DNA of 64,000 bases from an uncultured Rikenellaceae bacterium (GCA_944326815.1 CALVFI010000008.1:29297-93296); one strand, 5' to 3'. Shown: positions 53,392 through 62,307, counted from the stretch's first letter. The notes: generated by a model not told the origin, from the letters alone. Program-made: numbers and translations.

Positions 53392-55197
53392 ATGAATATG
53401 AAGAGTGGTTGCATTCTATTTCGATGGGTAGTGTTGCTTGGGGTGTTGTTCGCCCTTTCCTCCTGCAATAAGGATGGAGAGGTATATTCATCTGATGCAG
53501 CACCTAAGATTACGCTCGATAGCGAGAGTCACATCTATGTTGCCAAGATGGGACAGGCATTTACGGTAAGCCCGTCGGTAGAGAACGGCGAAAATGCTTC
53601 CTATGTATGGATGCTTGACGGAGAGGTAATTTCGAATGCCAAAATCCTGCAATGGACCATTGATACGGAGGGAAGTTATTTCTTTACCTTGAGGGTGAGT
53701 AATAAGGCCGGAGAGGATGAGGTGGAATTTCGGGTCGATGTGGGTGCGAAGGCTCCTCCTGTCATATCGATTGCAATACCATCCGAGGGGCTCAATGTGT
53801 TGAAGGATCGTGTCTATGTCTTTGCTCCGGATATCCAGAATGCGGAGGAGGCGGAGATCTGCTGGTATCTTGACGACGAACTGGTAGGGAACGATTTGAC
53901 CTACTCTTTCCTGAAAAATGAAGTGGGAACCTACCGGTTGAAAATTACGGCAGAGAACGAGGATGGTGCTGATGCAAAGGAATTTTCAGTTCAGGTGGTT
54001 GATGTAATGCCCATGGAAGTTGTCTTCATGCGTCCCACCTGGTTTGCCGACCCGATGGTGAAAACGGTCTCTTTAGGCCGGACCATATACTTACGTCCCT
54101 ATGTGAATCATGTGATTGATCCGCAATACAGTTGGTCGGTCGATGGCGTATTGCAGGAGGGCGAAACGGGACGTATGTTTGCCTTTACTCCCAAGGCTGA
54201 AGGGACGTATGAGGTGACTTTCCAGGTGACGGATACCGATGGGAAAGAGGAGTACATCAATCGTAATATCTCCCGGTCGGGAATTCGGGAGACATCCGTG
54301 ACGCTTCATGTGACTTGCTATGGCGAGGAGTCCACGCTCATGAAGAAGACCTCGGGACAGGCCGACTGGAATCGCGTGTATGAATATTTGCCGGCTCCCG
54401 GACAGTTTGTGAATGACGAACTTGCTGCCGGATTTGCCAAGGAGTCGTCGTTCGAGGAGGCCATTGCCTATGCGGAGAGACGATTGACCGACGGGGCTTA
54501 TGTCTCGTTGGGAGCTTTCGGAGGATATATCGTAGTGGGATTCGACCATAGCATTCAGAACCTGGGAAAACACGAGAGATACGATTTTTCCATACAGGGC
54601 AACATGTTTTCGGGCGGTTCGGAACCCGGTATCGTATGGGTGATGCAGGATGTGAACGGGAACGGTGAGCCGGACGATGAGTGGTATGAACTCAAAGGCA
54701 GCGAATATGGCCGGGAGGGAACCATACAGGAGTATGCCGTGACCTACTATAAGCCCTCGGGCAAAGGATTCAGCGTTGCTTGGGTGGATAATCAGAACAA
54801 TACGGGACGGGTCGAATATCTGGAGTCTTTCCATAAGCAGGATACTTATTATCCTTTGTGGATGGCCGACGACTCCTATACTTTGTATGGAACCCGTTTG
54901 GCTCCGAATGGTGTCGAGGTGGGGACGCAGTGGGATCTCCGGGCCTATGCATGGGGGTATGCCGATAATTATGGAGATGACCGTCTTTCTGACCAGGAAA
55001 ATGCCGATGCCGAGGCAGCCAAGGTCTTTTTCAAGATAGATCATGCCGTGAATCTTGACGGGAGTCCGGCCAATCTCCAATTCATTGACTTCATTAAGGT
55101 GCAGACGGGTGTGAATTGCAATGCCGGCAGTGTGGGCGATGTATCCACTGAGGTGATGGGATTTACGGATGAAAACCTGATGTCCGATTCTTTTTAA
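53392..55197 (+). CDS. Ig/PKD-like surface lipoprotein of the B12 operon
   Basis: 601 residues. The lipobox ALSSC is followed by three PKD/Ig-like domains (about 35-120, 125-205, 210-305; ENASYVWMLDGEVISNAK, AEEAEICWYLDDELVGND, VIDPQYSWSVDGVLQEGE). A larger C-terminal beta-rich domain (310-601) contains GGYIVVGFDHSIQN and QDVNGNGEPDDEWYELKGSE, a calcium-loop-like acidic stretch. It lies between btuG and btuB under the riboswitch, 10 bases from the former and touching the latter. It is probably an accessory B12 capture protein; it may correspond to the BtuH class described in Bacteroides, which I could not confirm. Confidence 0.7.
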   Translation: MNMKSGCILFRWVVLLGVLFALSSCNKDGEVYSSDAAPKITLDSESHIYVAKMGQAFTVSPSVENGENASYVWMLDGEVISNAKILQWTIDTEGSYFFTLRVSNKAGEDEVEFRVDVGAKAPPVISIAIPSEGLNVLKDRVYVFAPDIQNAEEAEICWYLDDELVGNDLTYSFLKNEVGTYRLKITAENEDGADAKEFSVQVVDVMPMEVVFMRPTWFADPMVKTVSLGRTIYLRPYVNHVIDPQYSWSVDGVLQEGETGRMFAFTPKAEGTYEVTFQVTDTDGKEEYINRNISRSGIRETSVTLHVTCYGEESTLMKKTSGQADWNRVYEYLPAPGQFVNDELAAGFAKESSFEEAIAYAERRLTDGAYVSLGAFGGYIVVGFDHSIQNLGKHERYDFSIQGNMFSGGSEPGIVWVMQDVNGNGEPDDEWYELKGSEYGREGTIQEYAVTYYKPSGKGFSVAWVDNQNNTGRVEYLESFHKQDTYYPLWMADDSYTLYGTRLAPNGVEVGTQWDLRAYAWGYADNYGDDRLSDQENADAEAAKVFFKIDHAVNLDGSPANLQFIDFIKVQTGVNCNAGSVGDVSTEVMGFTDENLMSDSF

Positions 55198-57255
55198 ATG
55201 AAAAAGCTGTTTCTGTTTGTAACGTTGTGCTCGGTATATGGGTGGGCTGCTTTGGGACAGCCCACGGAGGATAGTGTGCGTCGTGCCTATCGGATTGATT
55301 CGGTTGTTGTGACGGCACGCCATATCCTGCGGGATGTCGGAGCACAGAAAACCGTGTTGGATTCGGTCGCTCTCCGGGACAATGTTACCAACAGTATGGC
55401 CGAGGTTCTCTCTCAGAATACCTCGATTTTTATCAAATCCTATGGGCGGGCGACGTTGGCTACAGCCTCGTTCCGGGGAACTGCCCCATCGCATACCCAA
55501 GTGACCTGGAACGGGATGAAGATGAACTCGCCGATGCTCGGAATGGTCGACTTCTCGATGATTCCCTCCTATTTTATCGACGATGCGACGCTGTATCACG
55601 GAGCCACATCGGTGGGGGTGACTGGCGGTGGACTCGGCGGTGCAGTCGTGCTCTCTACGAAACCGGTGGTGGAGAATGGCGTGGGGGTGCGCTATGTCCA
55701 GGGCATTGGCAGCTATGATACCTATGATGAGTTTCTGCGGGTAACCTATGGTTCGGCCCGATTGAAGTCGTCCACCCGGCTCTATTACGCCTCCTCGGAC
55801 AACGATTTTGAGTATACCAACTACCGCAAGAAACTCTATCAGTATGATGACAACAATCAGATTGTCGGATGGAGCTACCCCGTGGAGAGGAATAAGAATG
55901 GAGCGTTCAGGGATATGCATCTTTTGCAGGAGTTGTACTACGATGCCGGCAAAGATAATCGGCTTAACCTGGCAGTATGGTATACCGGCTCGCGGCGTGG
56001 GATCCCGATGTTGAATGTCGATTACCGGGAGGAGAACAGGTCGAAGAATCAGCAGGACGAACAGACCTTGAGGGCAACTTTCTCTTGGGATCATTATCGG
56101 GACGACTATAAGTTGTCTGCCAACGGAGGTTATACCTATACGGATCTGAAGTATGTCTATTTGAGCGATGCCGGAGAAGCTACTCTGCAGGAGATGATCC
56201 ACTCTCAGAGTTATGTCAATACGGCTTATGCACGATTCGGCGGGGAGTATTATCTGAGTTCCGCATGGATGGTGACAGGGAACATCTCCGCTCACCAGCA
56301 TTTTGTCAAAAGCACCGACCGGGCAATCGTGACTAATAACGGGGAGAAGGCGCTGGTAGGGTACGATAAGGCTCGTTTGGAGATGTCGGCGCTTGCTTCG
56401 GTGAAGTATCGGCCCACGGAGCGGTGGGGCCTGGCGGTGAATCTCCGCGAGGAGATGTACGGTACGGAGTGGACGCCTTTGATTCCGGCCTTTTTTGCCG
56501 ATTATCTGCTCTCGAAGCGGGGTGATGTCTTGCTGAAAGCTTCCGTAGCCCGTAATTTCCGCTATCCGACGCTCAACGACCTCTATTTCATGCCGGGAGG
56601 AAATGATTCGCTGCGCGCCGAAAAGGGGGTGACCTACGATTTCGGGGTGAAATTTATGCTTGGTAAAGGGCGCAAGACCAATTTCTCAGGAGAGGTTACG
56701 GCCTTCAACTCTCGGATTCGGGACTGGATTGTTTGGTTGCCTACTTTTAAGGGGTTTTGGACTCCGGTCAATGTGAAGAAAGTACACAGCTATGGACTGG
56801 AGGCAAAAGGAACCTTACAGGCCCGTTGGGGAAGGGCCTGGAGCCTGCGCATGGATGGCAATTTCGCCTGGACCAGGTCACTCAATTACGGAGACCCTGC
56901 CAGTTGGGGGGACCGCTCCATCGGCAAGCAACTCGTCTATATCCCTGAATACTCTGCGGGCGTCACTGGGAAGTTGGGCTGGAAACAATGGATGCTGACC
57001 TATAAATGGAACTATTACAGCGAACGTTTCACAACCTCCAGCAATGAAACGGCCACGAAGATTGGGCGGCTTGCTCCCTATTACATGAATGACATTTCAC
57101 TCGAGCGTGCGTTCCGATTCTCTTTCGGAGGGGTTTCATTGAAATTTGCCGTGAATAATCTCTTCAATGAGGAGTATGAATCGGTTCTGTCTCATCCCAT
57201 GGCTGGTCGAAACTATTCGCTGTTTATAGAGTTGCGTCCATTCTTTAAGAAGTAG
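55198..57255 (+). CDS. btuB: BtuB-like TonB-dependent cobalamin receptor
   Basis: 685 residues. The ATG follows the previous stop directly. Signal peptide 1-20, TonB box near YRIDSVVVTAR, plug about 40-160 (ILRDVGAQKTVLDSV, ASFRGTAPSHTQVTWNGMKM, GGGLGGAVVLSTKP), then a 22-strand-type barrel ending in ELRPFFKK. It moves B12 across the outer membrane. The riboswitch and the BtuG-like gene fix the substrate with good confidence. The ars fossil begins 2 bases after its stop on the other strand. Confidence 0.88.
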   Translation: MKKLFLFVTLCSVYGWAALGQPTEDSVRRAYRIDSVVVTARHILRDVGAQKTVLDSVALRDNVTNSMAEVLSQNTSIFIKSYGRATLATASFRGTAPSHTQVTWNGMKMNSPMLGMVDFSMIPSYFIDDATLYHGATSVGVTGGGLGGAVVLSTKPVVENGVGVRYVQGIGSYDTYDEFLRVTYGSARLKSSTRLYYASSDNDFEYTNYRKKLYQYDDNNQIVGWSYPVERNKNGAFRDMHLLQELYYDAGKDNRLNLAVWYTGSRRGIPMLNVDYREENRSKNQQDEQTLRATFSWDHYRDDYKLSANGGYTYTDLKYVYLSDAGEATLQEMIHSQSYVNTAYARFGGEYYLSSAWMVTGNISAHQHFVKSTDRAIVTNNGEKALVGYDKARLEMSALASVKYRPTERWGLAVNLREEMYGTEWTPLIPAFFADYLLSKRGDVLLKASVARNFRYPTLNDLYFMPGGNDSLRAEKGVTYDFGVKFMLGKGRKTNFSGEVTAFNSRIRDWIVWLPTFKGFWTPVNVKKVHSYGLEAKGTLQARWGRAWSLRMDGNFAWTRSLNYGDPASWGDRSIGKQLVYIPEYSAGVTGKLGWKQWMLTYKWNYYSERFTTSSNETATKIGRLAPYYMNDISLERAFRFSFGGVSLKFAVNNLFNEEYESVLSHPMAGRNYSLFIELRPFFKK

Positions 57256-57256
57256 G

Positions 57257-57359
57257 TGCTCTGTGTTTTTGGTAAGAGCGGAGTACAAAGAGCCATAATA
57301 CAGATAGCACCCATCCTATCAGGTATTATACAAAAGACTATTCTTTTTCCCTTTTCCAT
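57257..57359 (-). pseudogene. acr3-like arsenite carrier stump
   Basis: 17 bases after the arsC stop a new ATG (57359) starts MEKGKRI. After a frame change the text reads YLIGWVLSVLWLFVL, close to the first membrane helix of ACR3 carriers (start MEK.K, then RYLT.WVL). The rest is missing and the sequence runs into the btuB end. ACR3 usually follows arsC in such operons. It is therefore read as the 5' end of a deleted acr3. The match is short and from memory. Confidence 0.5.
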
Positions 57360-57376
57360 ATTCTTACCCTTATTTT

Positions 57377-57832
57377 TTAGCAGTTCCCGCCACAAGAGCA
57401 TTCCGGCAATTCTTCCTCTCTGATTTCTGTGATGTAGAAACGGGAAAAGGTATTTTTGATTTCGTCACGTACACGGCGGAACTCCGAATCGATGAACTCT
57501 GGTGTACCCGTAGCATGTGACGGATCGTCAAAGCCTATATGCATACGTTGATCTACCTTTCCTGTAAAGGCAGGACAGCTTTCATTGGCACCACCGCAAA
57601 CGGTTATTACATAATCCCATTCTTGATCGAGATAAGTATTTACGTGTGTAGGCACATGAGAACTGATGTCTATTCCGACTTCCTTCATCATTTCCACAGC
57701 CTTGGCATTTACCCGAGCTGCCGGTTCGGTACCACTTGAATATACTTCTAAATTTTTGTTAAATGACTGTAAGAAGCCGTGAGCCATCTGGCTGCGACAG
57801 CTGTTTCCTGTACAAAGAATCAATACTTTCAT
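57377..57832 (-). CDS. arsC: arsenate reductase, low-molecular-weight phosphatase type
   Basis: 151 residues. The P-loop CTGNSCRSQMAHGF (Cys8 to Arg14) is at the N-terminus, and VCGGANESCP and FDDPSHATG hold the second and third functional segments of thioredoxin-coupled ArsC. The C-terminus ends in ECSCGGNC, an unusual Cys-rich tail. It reduces arsenate to arsenite. The expected exporter is missing downstream. It is the last intact gene of the ars operon. Confidence 0.9.
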   Translation of the reverse strand: MKVLILCTGNSCRSQMAHGFLQSFNKNLEVYSSGTEPAARVNAKAVEMMKEVGIDISSHVPTHVNTYLDQEWDYVITVCGGANESCPAFTGKVDQRMHIGFDDPSHATGTPEFIDSEFRRVRDEIKNTFSRFYITEIREEELPECSCGGNC

Positions 57833-57866
57833 TTTATTACGTTTTTAAGTCCTCCTGTTCGGAAAA

Positions 57867-58175
57867 CTACTTCTGGTTTACCAGTTCGGCAGACACAAAG
57901 AATTCGTTTCCGATAGCCACCGTTTCCACATTCATGAGAATCTTTGCAGAAAAACCTTTGGCAAAGAACCCTTCATAACCGACAAACGCACGGTCAAGGT
58001 TGAATCCGCTGTTTTCATTTTTGTGTCCCAGCCCGGCCTTGTAGTTGGAGAAAAGCGTAAGCACAGGTTTTCCTGAAAATGCCTTTTCACTTTCCTGCGC
58101 CACTGCGGGCTGGAGAGAAATGGCAGCCGGCATAACCGCAGGCCACCATTTCTTTAATGGATATCCAATCATCAT
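57867..58175 (-). pseudogene. truncated porin-like protein stump
   Basis: About 102 residues from ATG 58175, 7 bases after the permease stop. It has a signal sequence (WPAVMPAAISLQPAVAQ) and then the first strands of an outer membrane barrel, LTLFSNYKAGLGHKNENSG and FNLDRAFVGYEGFFAKGFSA. It then stops after an ending SAELVNQK that does not look like a barrel end. Full-length porins of this sort have several hundred residues. An internal deletion fits best; a short functional protein is less likely. Confidence 0.5.
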
Positions 58176-58182
58176 CAGTCCT

Positions 58183-59151
58183 TTACAGTATATAATTAAA
58201 CAGATAGCCGGACAAAATGATGAAGAATGCAACCGTTCCGAAGAATATGCCGATCAACCTCCATGTCATTACTTTCTTCAGCAAGGTTGCTTCCGGCAAG
58301 GAAAGACCAACGACAGCCATCATGAAGGCTATGGCTGTTCCCATAGGAATACCTTTTGCCACAAATACCTCGATAACTGGTACGATACCTGCGGCATTGG
58401 CATACATCGGTACGGCAAGTATAACAGACAGAGGTACCGCATACCAGTTGTCCTTAGACATATATTGTTCAAAGAATCCTTCAGGTACAAATCCGTGCAT
58501 GAAAGCACCGATACCGATACCAATCAGAATGTATATAAGCACACCGCTGACAATCTTCCATGCATCACGTACAATGGTCGGAAGTCGTTTGATAAAAGTG
58601 GTATGATCTTTTTCCCATTCACCGGCCTGGGCAGACGAATTGGCCTGTATCTGCTTTACCCAGTCACTCAGATAAGGCTCAAGGTGCATACGTCCGAGTA
58701 CAAAACCTCCTATCACTCCCAACAGAATACCGCTGATTACGTAGATCAGTGTCACTTTCAGACCGAAAGAACCGAGGAACATGGCCACAGCCACCTCGTT
58801 AACCAACGGTGATGTAATCAAGAAAGCGAATGTGACACCCAAAGGAATGCCGCCTTTCACAAATCCGATGAACAAAGGTATGGATGAACATGAGCAGAAC
58901 GGGGTGATAGCTCCGAAAAGTGATGCCAATAAGTACTGCAAGCCGTACATCTTGTGTGTAACCAGATAGTTCCTTAAACGCTCTATCGGGAAATAGGCGT
59001 TGATAATCCCCATCAATACACTGATGAAGAACAAAAGGATTAAAATCTTTATAGTATCATAAAAGAAGAAGTTTACGGCAACTCCTATCGGAGTGTCGGC
59101 ACTCAGTCCGAACAGCCCGTAAACGAGCCAGTCAGCAAAATCCTGTATCAT
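58183..59151 (-). CDS. ArsP/UPF0718-type permease
   Basis: 322 residues with about eight to ten membrane helices. ITPFCSCSSIPLFIGFVKGG holds the conserved Cys cluster of the ArsP/DUF318 family. SPLVNEVAVAMFLGSFG and YANAAGIVPVIEVFVAKG are the repeated functional segments. ArsP members export trivalent organoarsenicals; related proteins move other metals. Its place between a small thioredoxin gene and arsC supports arsenic export. Confidence 0.85.
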   Translation of the reverse strand: MIQDFADWLVYGLFGLSADTPIGVAVNFFFYDTIKILILLFFISVLMGIINAYFPIERLRNYLVTHKMYGLQYLLASLFGAITPFCSCSSIPLFIGFVKGGIPLGVTFAFLITSPLVNEVAVAMFLGSFGLKVTLIYVISGILLGVIGGFVLGRMHLEPYLSDWVKQIQANSSAQAGEWEKDHTTFIKRLPTIVRDAWKIVSGVLIYILIGIGIGAFMHGFVPEGFFEQYMSKDNWYAVPLSVILAVPMYANAAGIVPVIEVFVAKGIPMGTAIAFMMAVVGLSLPEATLLKKVMTWRLIGIFFGTVAFFIILSGYLFNYIL

Positions 59152-59202
59152 TTCTATTCTATTTTAATTCGTCTAAATACGAACAACCTGTTCATTAAAA
59201 GA

Positions 59203-59240
59203 GCGGCAGATTCCACCACGGTAGTCTCTGCCGCCCATGG
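59203..59240 (-). terminator. hairpin inside the ars operon
   Basis: GCGGCAGA (59203-59210) pairs with TCTGCCGC (59227-59234). On the minus strand it is followed by TCTTTT, so it could be a weak terminator or an RNA-processing hairpin between the thioredoxin-like gene and the permease gene. Confidence 0.5.
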
Positions 59241-59257
59241 TTAAATAATTCTGTTTA

Positions 59258-59491
59258 TCAGATGCCCAGCAGTTTCTTTACCTCGCTTTCAGTCGGCACC
59301 TGTCCTTTCATCTTCACCACCTCGTCAATCACCACGGCCGGTGTGGTCATGATGTTGTAGTTCATCATTTCCATGATGTCGTCCACCTTGGTCAGTTTCG
59401 CATCGATGTGGTTTTCTTTCAGCACTTTCTCAATGACATTGTAGGTTGATTTACATTTGGCACAACCCGGACCTAATACTTTAATTTCCAT
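59258..59491 (-). CDS. small thioredoxin-like protein (redox-active disulfide type)
   Basis: 77 residues from the ATG at 59491, where MEIKVLGPGCAKCKSTYNVI begins. The Cys-Ala-Lys-Cys motif (Cys10/Cys13) and VDDIMEMMNYNIMTTPAVV with cis-Pro are typical of the short thioredoxin family often found with ArsP-type permeases. It may keep the arsenical in the reduced state or pass it to the permease; this is inference from the neighbours. Confidence 0.85.
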   Translation of the reverse strand: MEIKVLGPGCAKCKSTYNVIEKVLKENHIDAKLTKVDDIMEMMNYNIMTTPAVVIDEVVKMKGQVPTESEVKKLLGI

Positions 59492-59525
59492 ATTCGTAAA
59501 TATTTTGTTTGTTACCAATTCCGTT

Positions 59526-60233
59526 TTATAGATACATTAGCCAGCAATAATAGATGCCGATGATGATGAATACCACACCTACAATAAGGTTCATCCATTT
59601 CTGCACTTTCTGCATCTTGCCGTAGAAACTTCCCATCTGCTTTACACTGAAAGCAAGAATCCATGCTACGGCAAGTACAGGGATTGCTGTAGCAACAGCG
59701 AATACCACGGGAAGAAGATACCCGGCTGTTGCAGTGGCAGACATCGGTATAAGCATGCCAAAATAAAATACTCCGCTCGTAGGGCAGAAAGCCAGGGCAA
59801 ACAGTATTCCTATTATCAGTGCACCCCATCCGCCTTTTCTGACGAGACCTTCCGCGTTTCCACTGAACCCGAATCTCGGAAGATTAAATTTGTCACCAAA
59901 GAGCATGAACAAACCTATGACAAGCAGAAGCGGGCCAAGAACGAGTTCTCCCCATGTGCCGATGGTCTTCTGAATGCCGAACATGCTGGAGCCTTCTTTC
60001 ATGATCATAATCAGTACCATTCCGAGCCAGGTGTATGAAAGGACACGTCCCAACATATAAAGCAGACCGTTTCGGAAAATGCGCTTTCTGTCTTCAATGT
60101 CTTTTCCGATGAATCCAATAGCCGCTATGTTCGTTGCCAGTGGACAAGGTGAAAGAGCTGTCAGCAGTCCAAGCAGAAATGCTGTCAGTACGGGAGTGGT
60201 GCTGTTGTCTAATAAAGTTTGTAACCAATCCAT
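59526..60233 (-). CDS. CcdA-like permease, ArsG family
   Basis: 235 residues with six hydrophobic segments. LTALSPCPLATNIAAIGF and LFALAFCPTSGVFYFGMLIP carry the two conserved Cys-Pro motifs of CcdA/DsbD-like proteins. This sequence type is annotated in Bacteroidetes as the ArsG-family permease for aromatic arsenicals. It comes 8 bases after the ArsF-like gene. It may move electrons across the membrane to the periplasmic thioredoxin-like lipoprotein rather than export arsenicals; the sequence fits both. Confidence 0.82.
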   Translation of the reverse strand: MDWLQTLLDNSTTPVLTAFLLGLLTALSPCPLATNIAAIGFIGKDIEDRKRIFRNGLLYMLGRVLSYTWLGMVLIMIMKEGSSMFGIQKTIGTWGELVLGPLLLVIGLFMLFGDKFNLPRFGFSGNAEGLVRKGGWGALIIGILFALAFCPTSGVFYFGMLIPMSATATAGYLLPVVFAVATAIPVLAVAWILAFSVKQMGSFYGKMQKVQKWMNLIVGVVFIIIGIYYCWLMYL

Positions 60234-60241
60234 ACTTTTTA

Positions 60242-60682
60242 TTATTTCAGCTTTTCATTGACTGCCTTAACGATTCCGGCCTTGAATACGTCCGGCGACT
60301 TGCGGGCATTGCCGAAAGCAAATTCTGTCATGTTCTCAGAAGTTTCCTGTCCATTCTTATATTTGACGACAAATAGAGATGACCAGGTTACCTCATACTT
60401 TTCGGCTATCTTTTCATTCTCCTTCTTGCTGATGTCTATCACTTTAAAAACTACATCACCTTTTTTGATCTGTTCGGCAAAACTTTCTTCTATGGCAGCT
60501 TTTGTATTGCTTTCGATAGCCATACAGGTAGCACAACGTTGCTTCCCGTGGAAATACAATACTTCTACATGGTCTTTTACTGTTTCCTCCTTTTGTACTT
60601 GTGCGGAGGCCTCATTACTCGTTTTCAATCCGCAAGATGCAATGGCGGTACAAACAACCCATAAGAATAAAAATTTTTTCAT
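60242..60682 (-). CDS. ArsF-like thioredoxin-fold lipoprotein
   Basis: 146 residues. The lipobox AIASC is followed by a linker and a thioredoxin-like fold with VEVLYFHGKQRCATCMAIES (Cys-Ala-Thr-Cys) and VIDISKKENEKIAEKYEVTW. It matches the family named ArsF (a nitroreductase-linked subunit) in Bacteroides ars operons. It pairs with the CcdA-like permease downstream, so a periplasmic disulfide relay is plausible. Confidence 0.8.
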   Translation of the reverse strand: MKKFLFLWVVCTAIASCGLKTSNEASAQVQKEETVKDHVEVLYFHGKQRCATCMAIESNTKAAIEESFAEQIKKGDVVFKVIDISKKENEKIAEKYEVTWSSLFVVKYKNGQETSENMTEFAFGNARKSPDVFKAGIVKAVNEKLK

Positions 60683-60746
60683 ATCATCCTATGTCTTTTT
60701 TGTTGGTTATTCGTAAAATAGCGAACATTATCCTTAAAAAAAAGGC

Positions 60747-61073
60747 TTACTTACAGCAGCCCTCTTTTTTACAGATAGGTTGTCCAAAAAAATCCATAAA
60801 CATCTTTTTTGCTATTTGCCAGTTTTCTTGGTTGATACAATATTTTACTTTCGGGGCTTCAATCTCACCTTGAATCAATCCGGCCTCTTTTAACTCCTTC
60901 AAATGTTGGGATACCGTAGCTTTCGAAATGGGCAAAACATCATGAATATCACCAAAAAAACAACATTCTTGAGCCGCCAAGAATTGCAGGATGGCTATAC
61001 GTGCCGGATGTCCCATCGCTTTTGCAAAACGGGCTATCTTCTCCTGTTCTTCTGAGTACTTCTTTGTTGACAT
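60747..61073 (-). CDS. arsR: ArsR-family repressor
   Basis: 108 residues. A winged helix with [20 protein letters not shown] as recognition part. [20 protein letters not shown] holds the paired Cys used for metalloid sensing, and a further Cys set ends the protein (CKKEGCCK). It is the first gene of the ars operon and should bind the palindromic promoter upstream, letting go when trivalent arsenic binds. Confidence 0.92.
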   Translation of the reverse strand: MSTKKYSEEQEKIARFAKAMGHPARIAILQFLAAQECCFFGDIHDVLPISKATVSQHLKELKEAGLIQGEIEAPKVKYCINQENWQIAKKMFMDFFGQPICKKEGCCK

Positions 61074-61098
61074 TTGTCCTCTCTTTGTTTGTTGTTTG

Positions 61099-61129
61099 CA
61101 AAAATACGAATTAATTCTAATTAATCAAA
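61099..61129 (-). promoter_or_regulatory. ars operon promoter with overlapping AT-rich palindrome
   Basis: On the minus strand TTTG (61126-61129), 19 bases, then TATTTTTG (61099-61106) match the Bacteroidetes consensus exactly. The spacer is GATTAATTAGAATTAATTC-like, an imperfect palindrome, so a bound ArsR would block sigma contact. Confidence 0.75.
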
Positions 61130-61140
61130 TTATTTATCCT

Positions 61141-61556
61141 ATTTAAACCTCTTGTTATCCATCTTTTCAACTATTAATCCCAAGTCAGAGCACAATGTGA
61201 TGGAGACTGTATCAGCATTAAAAAGAGAAAGACAAAAGTGTCTTTCAATCTAAAACACACTTCCGTGTTTATAGAAAATGCAGAAAAAATATAAAAATGG
61301 AAGTAACCGATTCCAAATTAAAGGGTCGGCGTTTAGCAATTAGTAATCTTATCGACGCATAGATATTTTTACAGGGAATCTCTTTCATGGTATGTATAAC
61401 TTATAGAATCACATAGTTTCAAAATATATATGGTCCCTACTATCTCGTTAAAATCAGGAATTTGTCTTTTAAATAATTGAAATATAGTATTTTAAAAGTA
61501 TTTTTAGCGGCGATAATTTGGTCTCGTAACTTTGTAGTCTATAAGAAAGACTGCAT
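61141..61556. other. AT-rich stretch without a gene
   Basis: About 415 bases with no credible gene. There are small inverted repeats, such as GACAAAAGTGTC near 61232, and TAACTTTG near 61527, a -7-like box ahead of the decayed transposase. It is probably the outer part of the old mobile element. Confidence 0.4.
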
Positions 61557-62265
61557 GTGAATCAAAACCAATATGTCTCCGTTCAGATGGTCGAACTTTT
61601 CGATGAAGATGAATTTCGTCACTTGGTTGATAAATACAATGGTAACCGGTATGTCAAGTCATTTATATATTGGAATCGACTTCTTGCATCGATGTTCGGT
61701 CAAATTTAGTAATCTTGAAAGTCCGCGTAATGTCGTTGTGACTTTGGCGTGCATCATCCAAAATGTTATCATTTTGGAATAAGAGGTTCCCGTATCTAAA
61801 ACGACATTTGTTTCAACCAACCAGAATCGAGACTATCGAGTCTTTGAGAACTTTGCAAATAGGTATTTTTAAGCTGAAAGGACATACGTATGCCTGAATT
61901 CTACGACAATACCTTTATGCCTATCTATCTTCTGGTGGGCTAAGTGCCGTATGAGGAAAGGTGACGTAAAAGCCCATGTACTATATGACTTGGGAGCATA
62001 AGTTCCAGAATGCTTTCATATCGCTACAGCGTCAATACTCAACTCAAAATCCATACAGTATATTCCTTATGAATCCAGGAGCCTACTATGTGTTCGACTG
62101 TGGCAAAATATCTTCAATGCACTCTTTAATACACATTTGCACGAATCATTCTTTTTGGTGAGAGCACTCCTTCAAAAAAGATTACAGTTTAAATGCATCC
62201 GATGGAGATGCTGCTTGCCGAAGAATATGCTTATAGATTCAGTGATAGAATCTACCGAAAACGAC
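61557..62265 (+). pseudogene. decayed, truncated IS4-type transposase (DUF4372 group)
   Basis: From GTG 61557 the text reads VNQNQYVSVQMVELFDEDEF and YNGNRYVKSFIYWNRLLASM up to a stop. In other frames it continues with LESPRNVVVTLA, KTTFVSTNQNRDYRVFENFA, STTIPLCLSIFWWAK, HVLYDLGA, and lastly HLHESFF and KCIRWRCCLPKN. These follow the order of Bacteroides IS4/DUF4372 transposases. Several frameshifts and stops break it, and the C-terminal third is absent. The remnant ends shortly before the tRNA. Confidence 0.75.
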
Positions 62266-62307
62266 ATAAAAAAACAACCCACATTTCTGTGAGTTGCTCA
62301 TTTTCAG

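Noticed and set aside
54091..56301. 736-codon open frame on the minus strand opposite the B12 operon
   Set aside because: It crosses two genes of a well-supported operon in antisense and shows no family-like pattern.
61573..61782. 69-residue frame in the mobile remnant
   Set aside because: Only its later part matches the transposase, in one of several frames; it is part of the broken IS4 gene, not a gene of its own.
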